From positions 14,398,744 through 14,462,743 of the forward strand of contig NC_072456.1 in assembly GCF_027596085.1 (NCBI RefSeq): a stretch of DNA of 64,000 nucleotides, written 5' to 3'. Position 1 is the first letter of the stretch; every line of letters begins with the position of its first letter. Made by a program: the position numbers and the translations under genes. This document shows, one piece after another, positions 52,736 through 62,604 of the stretch. The notes under the pieces are model-generated. The model was given only the letters and a program-made list of their open reading frames with translations, ran no database searches and was not told where the DNA came from. This DNA comes from Anoplopoma fimbria. Its lineage: Eukaryota > Chordata > Actinopteri > Perciformes > Anoplopomatidae.

Positions 52736-53532
52736 ATTAGCCAGCTAAAACCAAAATATCAAAACATAGTTCACCTGTGGACTCAGTATGGTGGTTTGGT
52801 CTTATGTATGTCAAGGCACTGTTTTGGATGTTGCAGAGTGCAGTTCACTTAACTGCACTCTTTGTTTTTTCATTTACTTGTTTTTTTTCTGCAGCTATGA
52901 ACATGGGAGGAGAATTAGATTGACTGTGTTAGGGTATGTGCAATATTAAATAAAGGCCTGTAACATGTTATTTTGCTTGGCAGTACCTTACTAAAGATTA
53001 ATTACGTGCAGAGAGACTGTCACATATGAATGTGCGTGCTCTCACTCTATATCATGTTGTTTCTTAAAGAAAAACAGAAGCATGGAATCAATAATGTAAT
53101 CTTCTGATAGTAATCAGCATGAAAATTAATCAGAGAAAAGCAATGTGGGTCGCATCACCGTCCTCTCTCCGCTCCATCACTTTCCCTCTGTCATTCCTGC
53201 TTTGCATATCACTTTACATTTTTTGCCACTGTCACCCATCTCCTGTTAAATATATGTCCTTTGATTAAGATCACTATTATTTCTGAACAAAACATCAGGG
53301 ATGCATGTATGTAAGTCACGGACTAAATAACATCTGCGTCTTTTAAGAAGAGGGTGATTTATGCCTTTGTCATTATGCAGGAGAAGCATTTAATCAATAA
53401 TTATTGGGGGGTTGCAGTCACAGTTATCAAAAAATCTTTGGGTACAATGTTTTTAACTGTGACAAGGTCTGTGGCTGCGGAGGGCTAGATCTGTGCCCGT
53501 CGTGTAAAGACAGGCTGTGGCGAAGCAATCAC
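52736..53532. other. non-coding stretch, no gene recognised
   Basis: Ordinary AT-rich DNA between the LINE relic and the next transposon. No exon is supported. Confidence 0.4.
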
Positions 53533-53535
53533 TAT

Positions 53536-54398
53536 GGCCGTTTCTCAATATGTGAACTTCTCTGTACTTGTGTCCTCGTGAACTTGTGAAACGTCATCTA
53601 GCGCGGCCCAAGTACTGTTCCAATACACAAGTTCGCATTCAGCCAAGTACGGTCCAGATACCCGGATGTGTCCTCGCTCCGCCCATTATATCGGGGATGC
53701 ATCGGAGTAGACTTGTGTGGACTTTGGACAGCCAAGTATCCCAGAATGCATTTCACCAGCAAACAAGAGACGACAGTAGCGGAGACGGCTCACAACTGTC
53801 AGTTATAACTGTCTAAATACTGCTGTTGTTGTGTAACAGAATTTAGTTTTAACATTTTTTTAAGCGAGAATGTAGTTGTTAAGACTTAAAATATGCGGTC
53901 AATTTATCCAGATAGAGCCTGTTTGAAAAAAGCGCCGACGTTTGTCGGAGATATGAGAGGACCAGAGAGGAGACCGGGCGGTGGTGCTCATGTAGCCCGC
54001 TGACAGCAGCCTGATCTCGGCTAGGCCTCTCCAGATGTGCCGCTGGCTCCGGTGTCTCTGTGGTTGTGGTTGCAGATGTAACACAAAACATATACATATT
54101 AATATTTTTATATTTTCTAAATGAAAACGAAAAAAGGCAGGGTTGTGTTTTATATCATATTTCGTTTTATTGTCAATATATATGACTGAAGATAACCGGA
54201 GTAGGCGGGACCGACGAGCTGAGTTGGTGACGTCGTGACGTTGGTGACGTCATCAAGTTCGCTGCTGTTCCAATTGCAAAATGACCGTACTGCGTCCTCC
54301 CATCCTCGGGAGTCTGTACTCCCGAGTCGAACTATCCAAGTATGAACTTGCAAGTTTGCAAGTCCATACTTGACCATACTTGGTATTGAGAAACGGCC
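53536..54398. mobile_element. non-autonomous TIR element, 863 bp, TAT duplication
   Basis: The left end 'ggccgtttctcaata' (53536-53550) and the right end are perfect 15-base inverted copies, followed by related 'caagtatg/gtacttg' subterminal repeats on both sides. A 3-base direct duplication TAT flanks the element (53533-53535 and 54399-54401). Three-base duplications occur in PIF/Harbinger elements, although their usual TWA target differs. No transposase is encoded; short arginine-rich ORFs are unremarkable. A cluster of CRE-like sites lies near its right end (see findings). Confidence 0.82.
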
Positions 54399-54401
54399 TA
54401 T

Positions 54402-57017
54402 GTCTTCCCTCGGTGAAGGAGGCCTGCCATCTCTGCCAGCTGCTGTCAAGACACTGGTGTCCCCTTAAACCTCAAATGAGATTCAAGAACGGGGTAAACC
54501 TGTGTTTTAAAAAATGGAATACAAACTCATGCAGATATGGATTCAAAAGCAAACACAACTCCTCTTACATATCTGACTTCTTGTTGCTTCACTTATCAGC
54601 AGAAAGCTGTGATACTGCCAGGTGTGAGCTGTGTACTTGTCCCTGAAATGATCACAGGCAGTGAGAAACTCCTTGAAGAAACAACTTGGTAAAATTCAAG
54701 GCGAACAAGTTCACTCATCACTGCCAATTCCCTATCCACTACCACATGTATCCATCTGAACAGTACAGCTTGTTTGTTTGATGTTTTTTATTTTTATTTC
54801 TAACATACAATTATGTTTTGGCATTCCCAAGGGCCTCCCTCACTACTTCTCCTCTACCTACTGATTGATTTTTATGGTAGGTATTCCTTGTAAATCTCAA
54901 TCTCTATTATGCTTGGCTTACTACGTTGATGTCCGCCCTTGCTGTCGACACTGTCTCAGCTATGAAACGGATGAATGAAGTAGGGGTTGAAGGGAGAGGG
55001 AAAGAAAAACATTTCAAAAACTCTGATAGGGAAGGGAGGGAAACCAGTACTGTAAGAGGCTTAAGAGCCTCCTGGAAGCTGACGTTTGGCTTGGGACGAG
55101 TGCTGTCGTGGATTTGAGTTGCTCCTTTATCTACTTTCAGCTTTGTGATTCCAGGCAAAAGTCTGACCACCGCTCTGCTTGGTTGGCGGTGGCACATACA
55201 CACAAAGTAGACTTGTACACACAGCTATGGCTTAAGACCCTCTCACACATGGCTGACTCCATCTTTAATTTCTCAGTTTGAACTTTTTAGTTGCTGTTTT
55301 GGGGCAACAACAACAACAGGGAGCATCAAACAGACTGCAATTTTTAATTTCTCTGAGTTCGGGATGATGTTTGTACATACCAGACCTGTTTTCTACTAGT
55401 TTCCCAAACCAACGTTCAGCCTCATGGATTAGATCACTGTTGTATTCACTGATGTGGCAGGTCCAATACTTAACACCTTCCTGTGTAGCAGTGAGGGCAC
55501 AGGTTTGATTTGTACAAAAGCCAACTTGTTCAATGACATGAAACTACCCATTGTTTAATTTAAGTTTTCCTTTGCCAGATAGAAAAAGAAAAGAGCATGT
55601 TTTCTAGATTTATATAAATGATTCAGTTTAAGGGATGAGTAATCCACTTGGTTGAAAGACACTAAAGAAAATATGATTAAATAAGTAGAATGCTGTATTG
55701 GACAGTCAGAAAGAGGAGCAATCAATAAACATTTGTAGTAATTTTGTCACAACACATGTAATACTCATAGCTTTATATATACTAACATACGCGCATATGA
55801 AGCACTTAATTAAACAAAGCAAATTACTTTAATATTTTCCCCTTGACACGTGGAGTTACTTGTCTCATTGTATCTTGATTCAATATTTAAACACCTGTTT
55901 GTGAATAGATTCCTAAATGATAATATTGAGAAGCAATAGATAATAACAGACTTTTACAGGTCGATGTACTGGGACTGAGACAAAAGGCACTGTGAAATAA
56001 TATTTTTTAATGTTTTATTAACCAAACAGATTTATAGTTGTGTTTCTGATTCAGTCCAGACAGACTGAATGTTACACAGGTACTTAACAGACAGCCCTCA
56101 AGGTCAAGTAGATTAATATTATAGTCATGCGTGTTTAAATAAAATGCTAATTTTACCCAAATGCAAAAGTGCTCAATAACATTAAGCAAAGTTATGCACT
56201 TATCCCTGATTTTTGAAGACTCAGTATTAAACTCTAAATTTTCAGAGTGGCAGCCACTGGGCCTGTGCTTGCTCATGACAAAATGACAGTCAAACACAGT
56301 GAGCTTGCTTTCAGGTGCAAAATACATTTTCTGATACAAGTCCTGCAAACATTCTTGTTTAATCAAGCAACAATAGAACAACCAGGCTCATGTTCAAAGT
56401 TCTGCGTCTCCTTTAGATCCTCAGTGATAAAATCAGGCCCAGTTTTCATGGTATCAGGCTCTGTTTATATGTTTTTTTTCTGGATAAATGTCAACTCATG
56501 ACCTTTTTTGAAGTAATTTACGCTCCACAAAAGGCCAATGCAGCACCTTCCTTTGTGCGATTGTGTTCACTGGTAAGGTGTTCTTATAGAACTATAATCC
56601 TTTACATTTCCCACCTTGCCAGAACATGAACTGATGAATGTAATCACACATACACACACACATACAATTTATTGTGCTGACAAAAGTACTCTCTTGGAAA
56701 AATATTTTCTTTGATTGTGCTTTGATTGTGAAAGTGGTAGATAGGAAGGGAAGGGGAGAGAGAAGGGATGAGCGAAAGGCAATGAACCGCACTCAAACTT
56801 CATCACAGGAACTCTGTTTTAAAATAATTGAACCTGTAGTATTCACAATAATCAATAAACCAGAAAAGTATGTAAGTGTGATTAAATCAGCGTAAAGTCA
56901 ATTGTTTCAGAATGCACTTTTGTGTGTAAGGCAGCAACTGTCAACTGTCAACAAAACCTATTTCTTGTCTAGGCACTTTTCTTGCCCATATAATGGAGCC
57001 TACTGTGAGAAATTCCA
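54402..57017. other. non-coding stretch, no gene recognised
   Basis: No exon or transposon boundary is supported. AT-rich, with purine-rich patches near 54975-55060 and 56735-56785. Confidence 0.4.
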
Positions 57018-57409
57018 TGTGGCAGTGGGCGTGGTCTGCGCTCAGCTGCAGGCGGGAGAGGTGTGGGAGTGGTTCATGGGAACAGTGCCGTGGTGAGTTC
57101 AATCAACACGGCTGTAATGTGGTGCTAATTATGCTGAAATGTATTTAAGCAGTAGCAGGAGGGAGTTCGGGTGAGGGACAGTCACACACGAGGAACGAGG
57201 ACTGAGACAGAGCGTGAAGCCATCAGAGAGGTGGCGTTACGGGAACGTTGGACTGAGTGCGCCCGAGAAGCCGGGCAGCGAAGCGGAGCGCACGACGGTC
57301 CGCATTGTGTGTTGTATTTTGGATGAAATAAATATACCTTTGTTAAAACCTACCCACTGAAGCCGTATCTGTGTTGGGGAAAACCTACGGTAGTCGAGAG
57401 TCGGCTACA
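57018..57409 (+). repeat. 5' LTR of the Gmr1-type element
   Basis: Runs from 'tgtggcagtgggcgtgg' to '...gtcggctaca', giving TG...CA ends just before the primer binding site. A TATA-like 'tatttaag' sits at 57142-57149 and a polyadenylation signal AATAAA at 57327-57332, the expected U3/R order. The left border is inferred from the TG start and the composition change, because no second LTR is available for comparison. Confidence 0.65.
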
Positions 57410-57410
57410 C

Positions 57411-57428
57411 TGGCGCCTGAACGGGGAC
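57411..57428 (+). other. primer binding site, lysine-tRNA type
   Basis: 'tggcgcctgaacggggac' immediately follows the LTR and differs by two bases from the complement of the 3' end of the tRNA-Lys that primes several retroelements. It is where minus-strand DNA synthesis would start. Confidence 0.85.
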
Positions 57429-57437
57429 CTCAACACG

Positions 57438-58364
57438 GTGATGACGGAGCAGCAGATACAGCCGGTGGCGGCGTTGGCCCAGATGCTGGGGGAGATCGCG
57501 GCCATGCACCAACAACAGACGGAGGTGAACCGGCGGCAGATGGAGGCACTCCACAGCCAGGCGGAGATGCAGACCCGGGTCCTGGAGAGCCTGCTGTCCC
57601 GGTCGGGGGCGGCGGCTCCACCCCCTCCGTCACCACTCACGGGCATCGCGCTCCACAAAATGTCCGCGGAAGACGACCCACAGACCTTCCTGGAGATGTT
57701 CGAGGGGACGGCGGTGGCGTGCGGGTGGCCGGCGGCGGCGTGGTCCGTACGCCTGCTCCCCTTGCTGTCAGGGGAGGCCCAAACTGCGGCAATGCGGAAA
57801 TTTCCAGGACATAAAAAAAGCCGTCCTTGATAGGACGGGTTTCTCCCCCGAGGACCACCGTCGCCGGTTCCGGGGCACGAAATGGACACCCACCGACCGT
57901 CCTTTCGTGTATGCCCAGAAGCTGAGGGACGCAGCTAACAGGTGGCTACAGCCAGGGGAGTCTGATGGTGAGCAGAAGATGCTGGAGAGGATCACAATCG
58001 AACAGTTTGTGGAGGGCCTCCCGACTGGGACATCGGAATGGGTGCGGTGCCACCGACCTGGGGACTTGGGGGCGGCCATTATCCTCGCAGAGGATCACCT
58101 CGCCGTCCACCCCCGGGGACAGGGAGCGGAGGGGTGGACATCAGCGCCTGTCCGACCGACTCCTGCTCCTCGCAGGAAGTTCCTCACCTCAGCCTCCCTC
58201 CATCGGCCCCCACAAGCTCATGCATTTCAACCGCGCAATAACCCTCCCTCTGTTTCCTCCCATCGCCAGGCTCCAGGCGCCAACCCACAGGGGCCCCTCA
58301 GGCGTCAGAGCAGGAGTGTTGGAGGTGTGGGCAGCCCGGTCACTTCCGCAGAGAATGTCCACTG
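57438..58364 (+). pseudogene. gag: gag (capsid/nucleocapsid), frameshifted
   Basis: Gag would form the particle that packages the element's RNA. The N-terminal frame (57438-57830) has a glutamine/methionine-rich helical start, a proline-rich linker and the capsid beginning ('DDPQTFLEMFEGTA'). At about 57800 an apparently extra T shifts the frame; capsid continues in the frame read from about 57810 to 58300. Its second half ('YAQKLRDAANRWLQPG', 'EQFVEGLPTGTSEWV') has the character of the SCAN domain, whose origin from Gmr1-type gag has been proposed. A third frame then carries a perfect CCHC knuckle at 58317-58358 (C-x2-C-x4-H-x4-C, 'CWRCGQPGHFRREC'). At least two frame changes therefore occur within gag. 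A programmed shift is possible for the last one, but decay is the simpler reading. Confidence 0.88.
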
Positions 58365-58389
58365 ATGGAGGTCGGCCAGGTGATCCGGG

Positions 58390-58845
58390 TTGCCGGCCCG
58401 CCAGCACCCTCCTCCGGTCCGGGGGACATACAGCGTTCCGGTAAGGATTCAAGGGGGTGTACACCAGGCTATGGTGGACTCGGGCTGTACACAGTCCATG
58501 GTCCACCAGAACTTGGTTCGGCCCGGGGCGTTGGTAGAGGCAAAGTGGGTGGAGATAAGGTGTGTGCATGGGGATGTTCACAGATATCCTGTTGTGTCAG
58601 TTGAAATTAAACACAGGGGCAAAACGCATAGAATTAGGGCTGCGGTTAGCTCCCGCCTTGCACACCCACTGATTTTAGGCACGGATTGGTCTGGGTTCCA
58701 TACATTAGTGGGGCAATGTGTGGGTGTGCGATCGCGACCGGCAGGGACATGTGGGATGTGTGCTGTGCTCAGTGGTGATGCGAGGTTGTCCGACGCTGCT
58801 GAAGGGGAGGGGGAACCGGTGGTGCCCTCACAAGGGGCCCCGTAG
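58390..58845 (+). pseudogene. retropepsin-type protease region of pol
   Basis: The protease would cut the Gag-Pol polyprotein. In the 151-codon frame, the active-site triad D30-S31-G32 lies in 'HQAMVDSGCTQSMV', and the C-terminal conserved motif 'LILGTDW' is at residues 94-100, spacing normal for retropepsins. The homologous sequence starts around codon 12; the upstream residues are out of frame with the nucleocapsid knuckle, implying a frame change near 58420. The frame ends at a TAG at 58843-58845. The downstream integrase frame continues in the same phase, so this single stop is all that separates the two. Whether it is a mutation or a readthrough site cannot be told from one copy. Confidence 0.85.
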
Positions 58846-60540
58846 GTTCCCGAAATACACTCCATGGAAGATTTTCCACTGGAGCAGTCTCGTGACAATA
58901 CTCTACGCTTTGCCTTCAACCAAGTGATACAAATTGATGGTCACATGGTACACCCTGACACACCACCGACATACCCACACTTTTCATTGATTAGGGATAG
59001 ACTGTATAGAGTGAGTCGTGACACTCAGACTGGTGAAGATACTACCCAATTGTTGGTGCCGGAAAGCCGTCGGGAAATGGTTTTCCGGGCGGCTCATTAT
59101 AACCCAATGGCTGGGCACATGGGGTATGACAAAACACTAGACCGGATAATGGCCCGATTCTATTGGCCTGGGATTCGGGGAGTGGTGCGCCGTTGGTGTG
59201 CCTCTTGCCCTGAATGCCAACTGGTAAACCTACCGGCCATCCCAAGAGCTCCATTGCGCCCATTGCCACTAATGGAGGTCCCGTTTGAGCGCATTGGCAT
59301 GGACCTCATCGGGCCATTTCACCGGAGCACTCGAGGATATCGCTTTGTGTTAGTTCTGGTGGACTACGCAACGCGATATCCTGAAGCGGTGCCGCTGCGC
59401 ACTATCTCTGCAAAGAGTGTTGCGCAGGCACTGTTTCAGGTCATCTCCCGAGTTGGAATCCCGAAAGAGATTCTGACCGACCAGGGCACCTCGTTTATGT
59501 CACGCACAGTAAGGGAACTATACGGTTTATTGGGCGTCAAGGCAATTCGGACTAGTGTTTACCACCCACAGACCGATGGCCTTGTTGAGCGCCTGAATAA
59601 AACCTTGAAGTCCATGATCCGTAAGTTCATACACGATGATGTCGGAAATTGGGATAAGTGGCTTGACCCTCTGTTGTTTGCAGTGCGGGAGGTGCCCCAG
59701 GCCTCCACAGGATTTTCTCCCTTTGAGCTGCTGTTTGGCAGAAAACCACGTGGGGTTCTGGACCTAGTTAAGGAAAACTGGGAGGAGGGTCCAAGCCCAA
59801 GCAAAAACGAGATTCAATACGTCCTGGACCTGAGAGCAAAACTCCACACACTGGGGCAATGTTCACGGGAGAATTTGCTCAGGGCCCAGGAGCGTCAACA
59901 ATGCCTGTACAACAGAGGGGCTAGGCTGAGACAATTTGCACCGGGAGATAAAGTACTTGTATTACTTCCCTCTTCCAGCTCCAAACTGCTCGCTAAGTGG
60001 CAAGGGCCCTTTGTGGTCACACAGCGAGTGGGCGATGTAGACTATGAGGTTGTGCGTTCTGACAGGGGAGGGGCAACACAAATTTACCACCTCAACCTCC
60101 TCAAAGCATGGAGAGAGGCAGAGCCTGTTTCTCTGGTGACTACCGTGAAAGAGAGGGATGAGTTGGGGCCTGAGGTGCCAAATTCCACCAATCCAGCCTC
60201 GCTCCGTTGTGAAGACCATCTCACTCAGTCCCAGAGAGCAGATGTGGCTGCGTTGCAGCAGCGCTTTGCTGATGTGTTCTCCCCTCTGCCAGGACGCACC
60301 AACCTTATACAACACCATGTTGAAACTCGCCCAGGCGTGACAGTGCGATCACGGCCTTATCGGTTGCCTGAACACAAAAGAAAGGTAGTTCAGAAAGAAT
60401 TGGAAGCTATGCTGGAGATGGGGGTAATAGAAGAGTCCAATAGCGCCTGGTGTAGCCCCATCGTTCTGGTTGTCAAGAAGGATGGGTCTATACGGTTCTG
60501 TGTGGACTACCGCAAGGTGAATGACGAGTCACGGTTTTGA
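58846..60540 (+). CDS. pol: integrase followed by N-terminal reverse transcriptase (pol fragment)
   Basis: A 558-codon open frame counted from the ATG at 58864; the frame is open from 58846. The integrase comes first: an HHCC finger (H78, H85, C115, C118), then the catalytic triad D147, D206 and E242 with exact D-x58-D-x35-E spacing ('GMDLIGPF', 'LTDQGTSF', 'HPQTDGLVERLN'). A GPY/F-type segment ('KWQGPFVVTQRVGDVDYEV') lies at 378-396. RT begins at about residue 450 and is recognisable by 'VRSRPYRLPEHKRKVVQKEL', 'GVIEESNSAWCSPIVLVVKK' and 'IRFCVDYRKVND'. Integrase inserts the DNA copy; RT makes it. All integrase key residues are intact, but RT ends before its catalytic aspartates. Residues 1-60 are likely linker. 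The ATG is only the first in the frame, because the protein is normally part of a polyprotein. Confidence 0.93.
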   Translation, partial: VPEIHSMEDFPLEQSRDNTLRFAFNQVIQIDGHMVHPDTPPTYPHFSLIRDRLYRVSRDTQTGEDTTQLLVPESRREMVFRAAHYNPMAGHMGYDKTLDRIMARFYWPGIRGVVRRWCASCPECQLVNLPAIPRAPLRPLPLMEVPFERIGMDLIGPFHRSTRGYRFVLVLVDYATRYPEAVPLRTISAKSVAQALFQVISRVGIPKEILTDQGTSFMSRTVRELYGLLGVKAIRTSVYHPQTDGLVERLNKTLKSMIRKFIHDDVGNWDKWLDPLLFAVREVPQASTGFSPFELLFGRKPRGVLDLVKENWEEGPSPSKNEIQYVLDLRAKLHTLGQCSRENLLRAQERQQCLYNRGARLRQFAPGDKVLVLLPSSSSKLLAKWQGPFVVTQRVGDVDYEVVRSDRGGATQIYHLNLLKAWREAEPVSLVTTVKERDELGPEVPNSTNPASLRCEDHLTQSQRADVAALQQRFADVFSPLPGRTNLIQHHVETRPGVTVRSRPYRLPEHKRKVVQKELEAMLEMGVIEESNSAWCSPIVLVVKKDGSIRFCVDYRKVNDESRF

Positions 60541-60585
60541 TGCCTATCCAATGCCCCGGGTCGACGAGCTCCTGGACCAGGTGTG
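60541..60585 (+). pseudogene. out-of-frame continuation of RT, then truncation
   Basis: After the stop at the end of the long frame, the next RT block continues in a neighbouring frame ('DAYPMPRVDELLDQ'), showing a small indel at about 60535. Resemblance then ends abruptly near 60585, before the YVDD-type box. The element is broken here. Confidence 0.8.
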
Positions 60586-61449
60586 TATCTACACAGGCTC
60601 AAAGAATTTCAATCATTTATTATTTAGATAAACACAAATGTGGCTTAAGGTATCGTTAACAAACAAGCTAGTCAAGCTGAAAAGTTTGCAAGCTCTATAT
60701 AATATGTTTCTCCTAGGATTTCACAAGGCTAAACAAGCACTCTATGTCGCCGCATTCTAAGGAAATTGCTCTATTGAAGTAGCTAGGAGTGAATGTCGGA
60801 GTTGCACATCAGTCACGTGGTAGGTGATAAATGCTAATTCAGAGCGATTTTACAATCAGTAGGGGTCAATGAGCAAGCTTGCTATCTGCTGAATTATTTG
60901 GGCTGCTCTTTGATGGACCGAGGAGGAGATTTAGATAATACCCCAAAATTGCTATATATTGCTATATTATATTTCGAAAAAGAGGGGCAAAAAGATTACT
61001 GTGCAGAGAATGGAATCTCCTTTTTGAAAATGGAGAAGTTTCATGATTTTAGATTATTGCTTACAGACATGACCCTTATAAATAGCATATCATTAAATAC
61101 AGATACAGTCCTTGATTCTCCCCACAACACTCCAATATCATCCACAACAGAGACAAAGCACGGTCCAAGGTTAGTTCAGTGGCAGCCCTGAGGGCTGATC
61201 TGCACCAGCATGATGAGGAATTTTGGAATATTATAACATCACTCAATAACTCATCATAGTCAGATCTCCCAACTCAGATCAAACAAGTATTTGGTCATAT
61301 TACGAAGATTTAAATCACAGTTTACTTTCTTATTCAATATGGCTGCAGATTCAAATGTAGGCAATAACCATACTTGTCAAGCAGAGGGAGTCATCAATGC
61401 CACAGCTTATTGTGACTCCAAAATAAACTGGTTCTCATAGCGGATCTTT
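60586..61449. other. AT-rich spacer, possibly 5' part of a LINE
   Basis: Contains a 97-codon open frame (60898-61191) with no recognisable domain, upstream of the LINE RT relic in the same orientation. It may be that LINE's degraded upstream coding region, but I cannot support this from motifs. Confidence 0.35.
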
Positions 61450-62060
61450 ATAAAGCTCTGCTTGGGTTAAAAGTATGCAAAAACACTGGTACAGATAATT
61501 GCAACCCATATCTTATTCATCCTTCAAGAGCCCCATTAATCTGTCCACATTTAGCTCATCATTTTAACCAAACATTTTTTTACCGGCATAATTCCACCTT
61601 GACAGGAAAGTTCCGTTCTACACAAAAGTGGTGATGTCTGCGATCTCAACATCTAGCATCCTTTTTCTAAACTTTCTTTTTTAGTAAACATCCTAGAATC
61701 ATTGTTCAATCTACAACTATGCATCTTTAAATACTCACAAAACATACTCTGGCCACACCAGTATGGTTTTCGCCCTGTTCACAGCACTATAACAGCTGCA
61801 GTTTCTATCATTGATAACATTGTCTCCTCCCTGGCTAAAAAACGATTTTGTGTTGCCCTATCCATTGACCTCTTACAGTCATTTGATACCATCAACCCAA
61901 AGCCGTAAAATCCTACTCCACAGACTACAGTCTATAGGTCTGGATGAAGCAATGCTTAATTGGTTCCACTCTTACCTTACAGAGAGAACTGTTGTGGCTA
62001 CTATTATAGGAGCATCTACCATGAGAAATGGGTTGACAAAATCTGACTTTTTTTTGTATG
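61450..62060 (+). pseudogene. LINE reverse-transcriptase relic
   Basis: Conserved RT blocks appear in order but across frames and stops. These are a degraded fingers region near 61530-61690, 'HQYGFRPVHSTITAAVSIID' (61760-61820), the motif-A region 'ALSIDLLQSFDTIN' with its aspartate, and 'LLHRLQSIGLDEAMLNWFHS' then 'YLTERTV' (61925-61995). This order fits L2/CR1/Rex-type non-LTR elements. The YADD box and downstream part are not present; after 'GLTK' (about 62043) resemblance stops. The wording differs from the LINE fragments at 13.2 and 52.1 kb, so this is a different family. Confidence 0.8.
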
Positions 62061-62515
62061 ACTCTTATAACAGTTTTTAATTCCTTGTTTATTATGTCGT
62101 TGTTTTGCTGATTGTGCTCTTGTGAATGCTTTTTGTTCGCAGGTCTCAATGACACTGGATAAAAATGTTCTAAAAAAATAAATTGCTTCAGCTAATCGCA
62201 GTGAGCATCAACTTGGAGGCAAAACAAAGTTACCTATATGCTTCCATACCACTGTCTGGAAAGCATAGGAAAGTTAACTGCTCTATTGTTGTTTCCCGTA
62301 AAACCAACATTTGTGGGAATGTTCATAATTGTCATGGGATGTAACCTTGGTCTGGTCTGTTGATTGCACAATAATACTTAAGATGAGTATTATAGAACAA
62401 CACATTGTTTGAAATAGCAATATAAGATTGCTGAATTTATCAAATTAAAGCAGTCCGCAATTGCATGTCTCAAACGTAGCTTAACTATGTCATGTGATAA
62501 ATGCTTGTCAAACAG
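62061..62515. other. non-coding, presumed intron upstream of candidate exon
   Basis: No repeat or coding feature is supported. Confidence 0.35.
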
Positions 62516-62604
62516 AGGATCAACCAGGGACTGGGAGATGTGTCTAAATCAGCTACCATGAAGCTGAAGCGGGAGACAGTGGGGGAGAGCAAGGAGGACA
62601 GCAA
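62516..62604 (+). CDS. candidate internal coding exon of a host gene
   Basis: The 89-base segment is open throughout in one frame and reads 'RINQGLGDVSKSATMKLKRE' followed by 'TVGESKEDS'. It is bounded by 'aacag' on the left (62511-62515) and by a good donor 'gtaaga' (62605-62610) on the right. Its composition (GAG/AAG/CTG-rich) is unlike the AT-rich flanks. Ending after two bases of a codon, it joins in phase to the exon at 63716. The acceptor lacks a strong pyrimidine tract, which weakens the case. The peptide is hydrophilic, lysine/glutamate/serine-rich, as in a cytoplasmic tail or linker. I do not recognise the gene. It could be chance, or an exon skipped by usual annotation. Confidence 0.45.

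Larger units (their letters stand above)
57018..60585 (+). mobile_element. Ty3/Gypsy retrotransposon, Gmr1-type pol order, 3'-truncated
   Basis: Layout is 5' LTR, primer binding site, gag, protease, integrase, then the start of reverse transcriptase. Placing integrase upstream of RT is the defining, copia-like order of the Gmr1 group of Gypsy elements known from fish and other deuterostomes. Homology ends near 60585 inside RT, so the RT catalytic box, RNase H and the 3' LTR are missing; AT-rich DNA without resemblance follows. Gag has frame breaks and one in-frame stop separates protease from integrase. GC content is well above the flanks, marking it as a comparatively recent insertion. It cannot be autonomous. 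Confidence 0.93.

Noticed and set aside
57350..57889. Minus-strand 179-codon ORF and a plus-strand 147-codon glycine/proline-rich ORF over gag
   Set aside because: Shadow frames of the GC-rich gag coding sequence.
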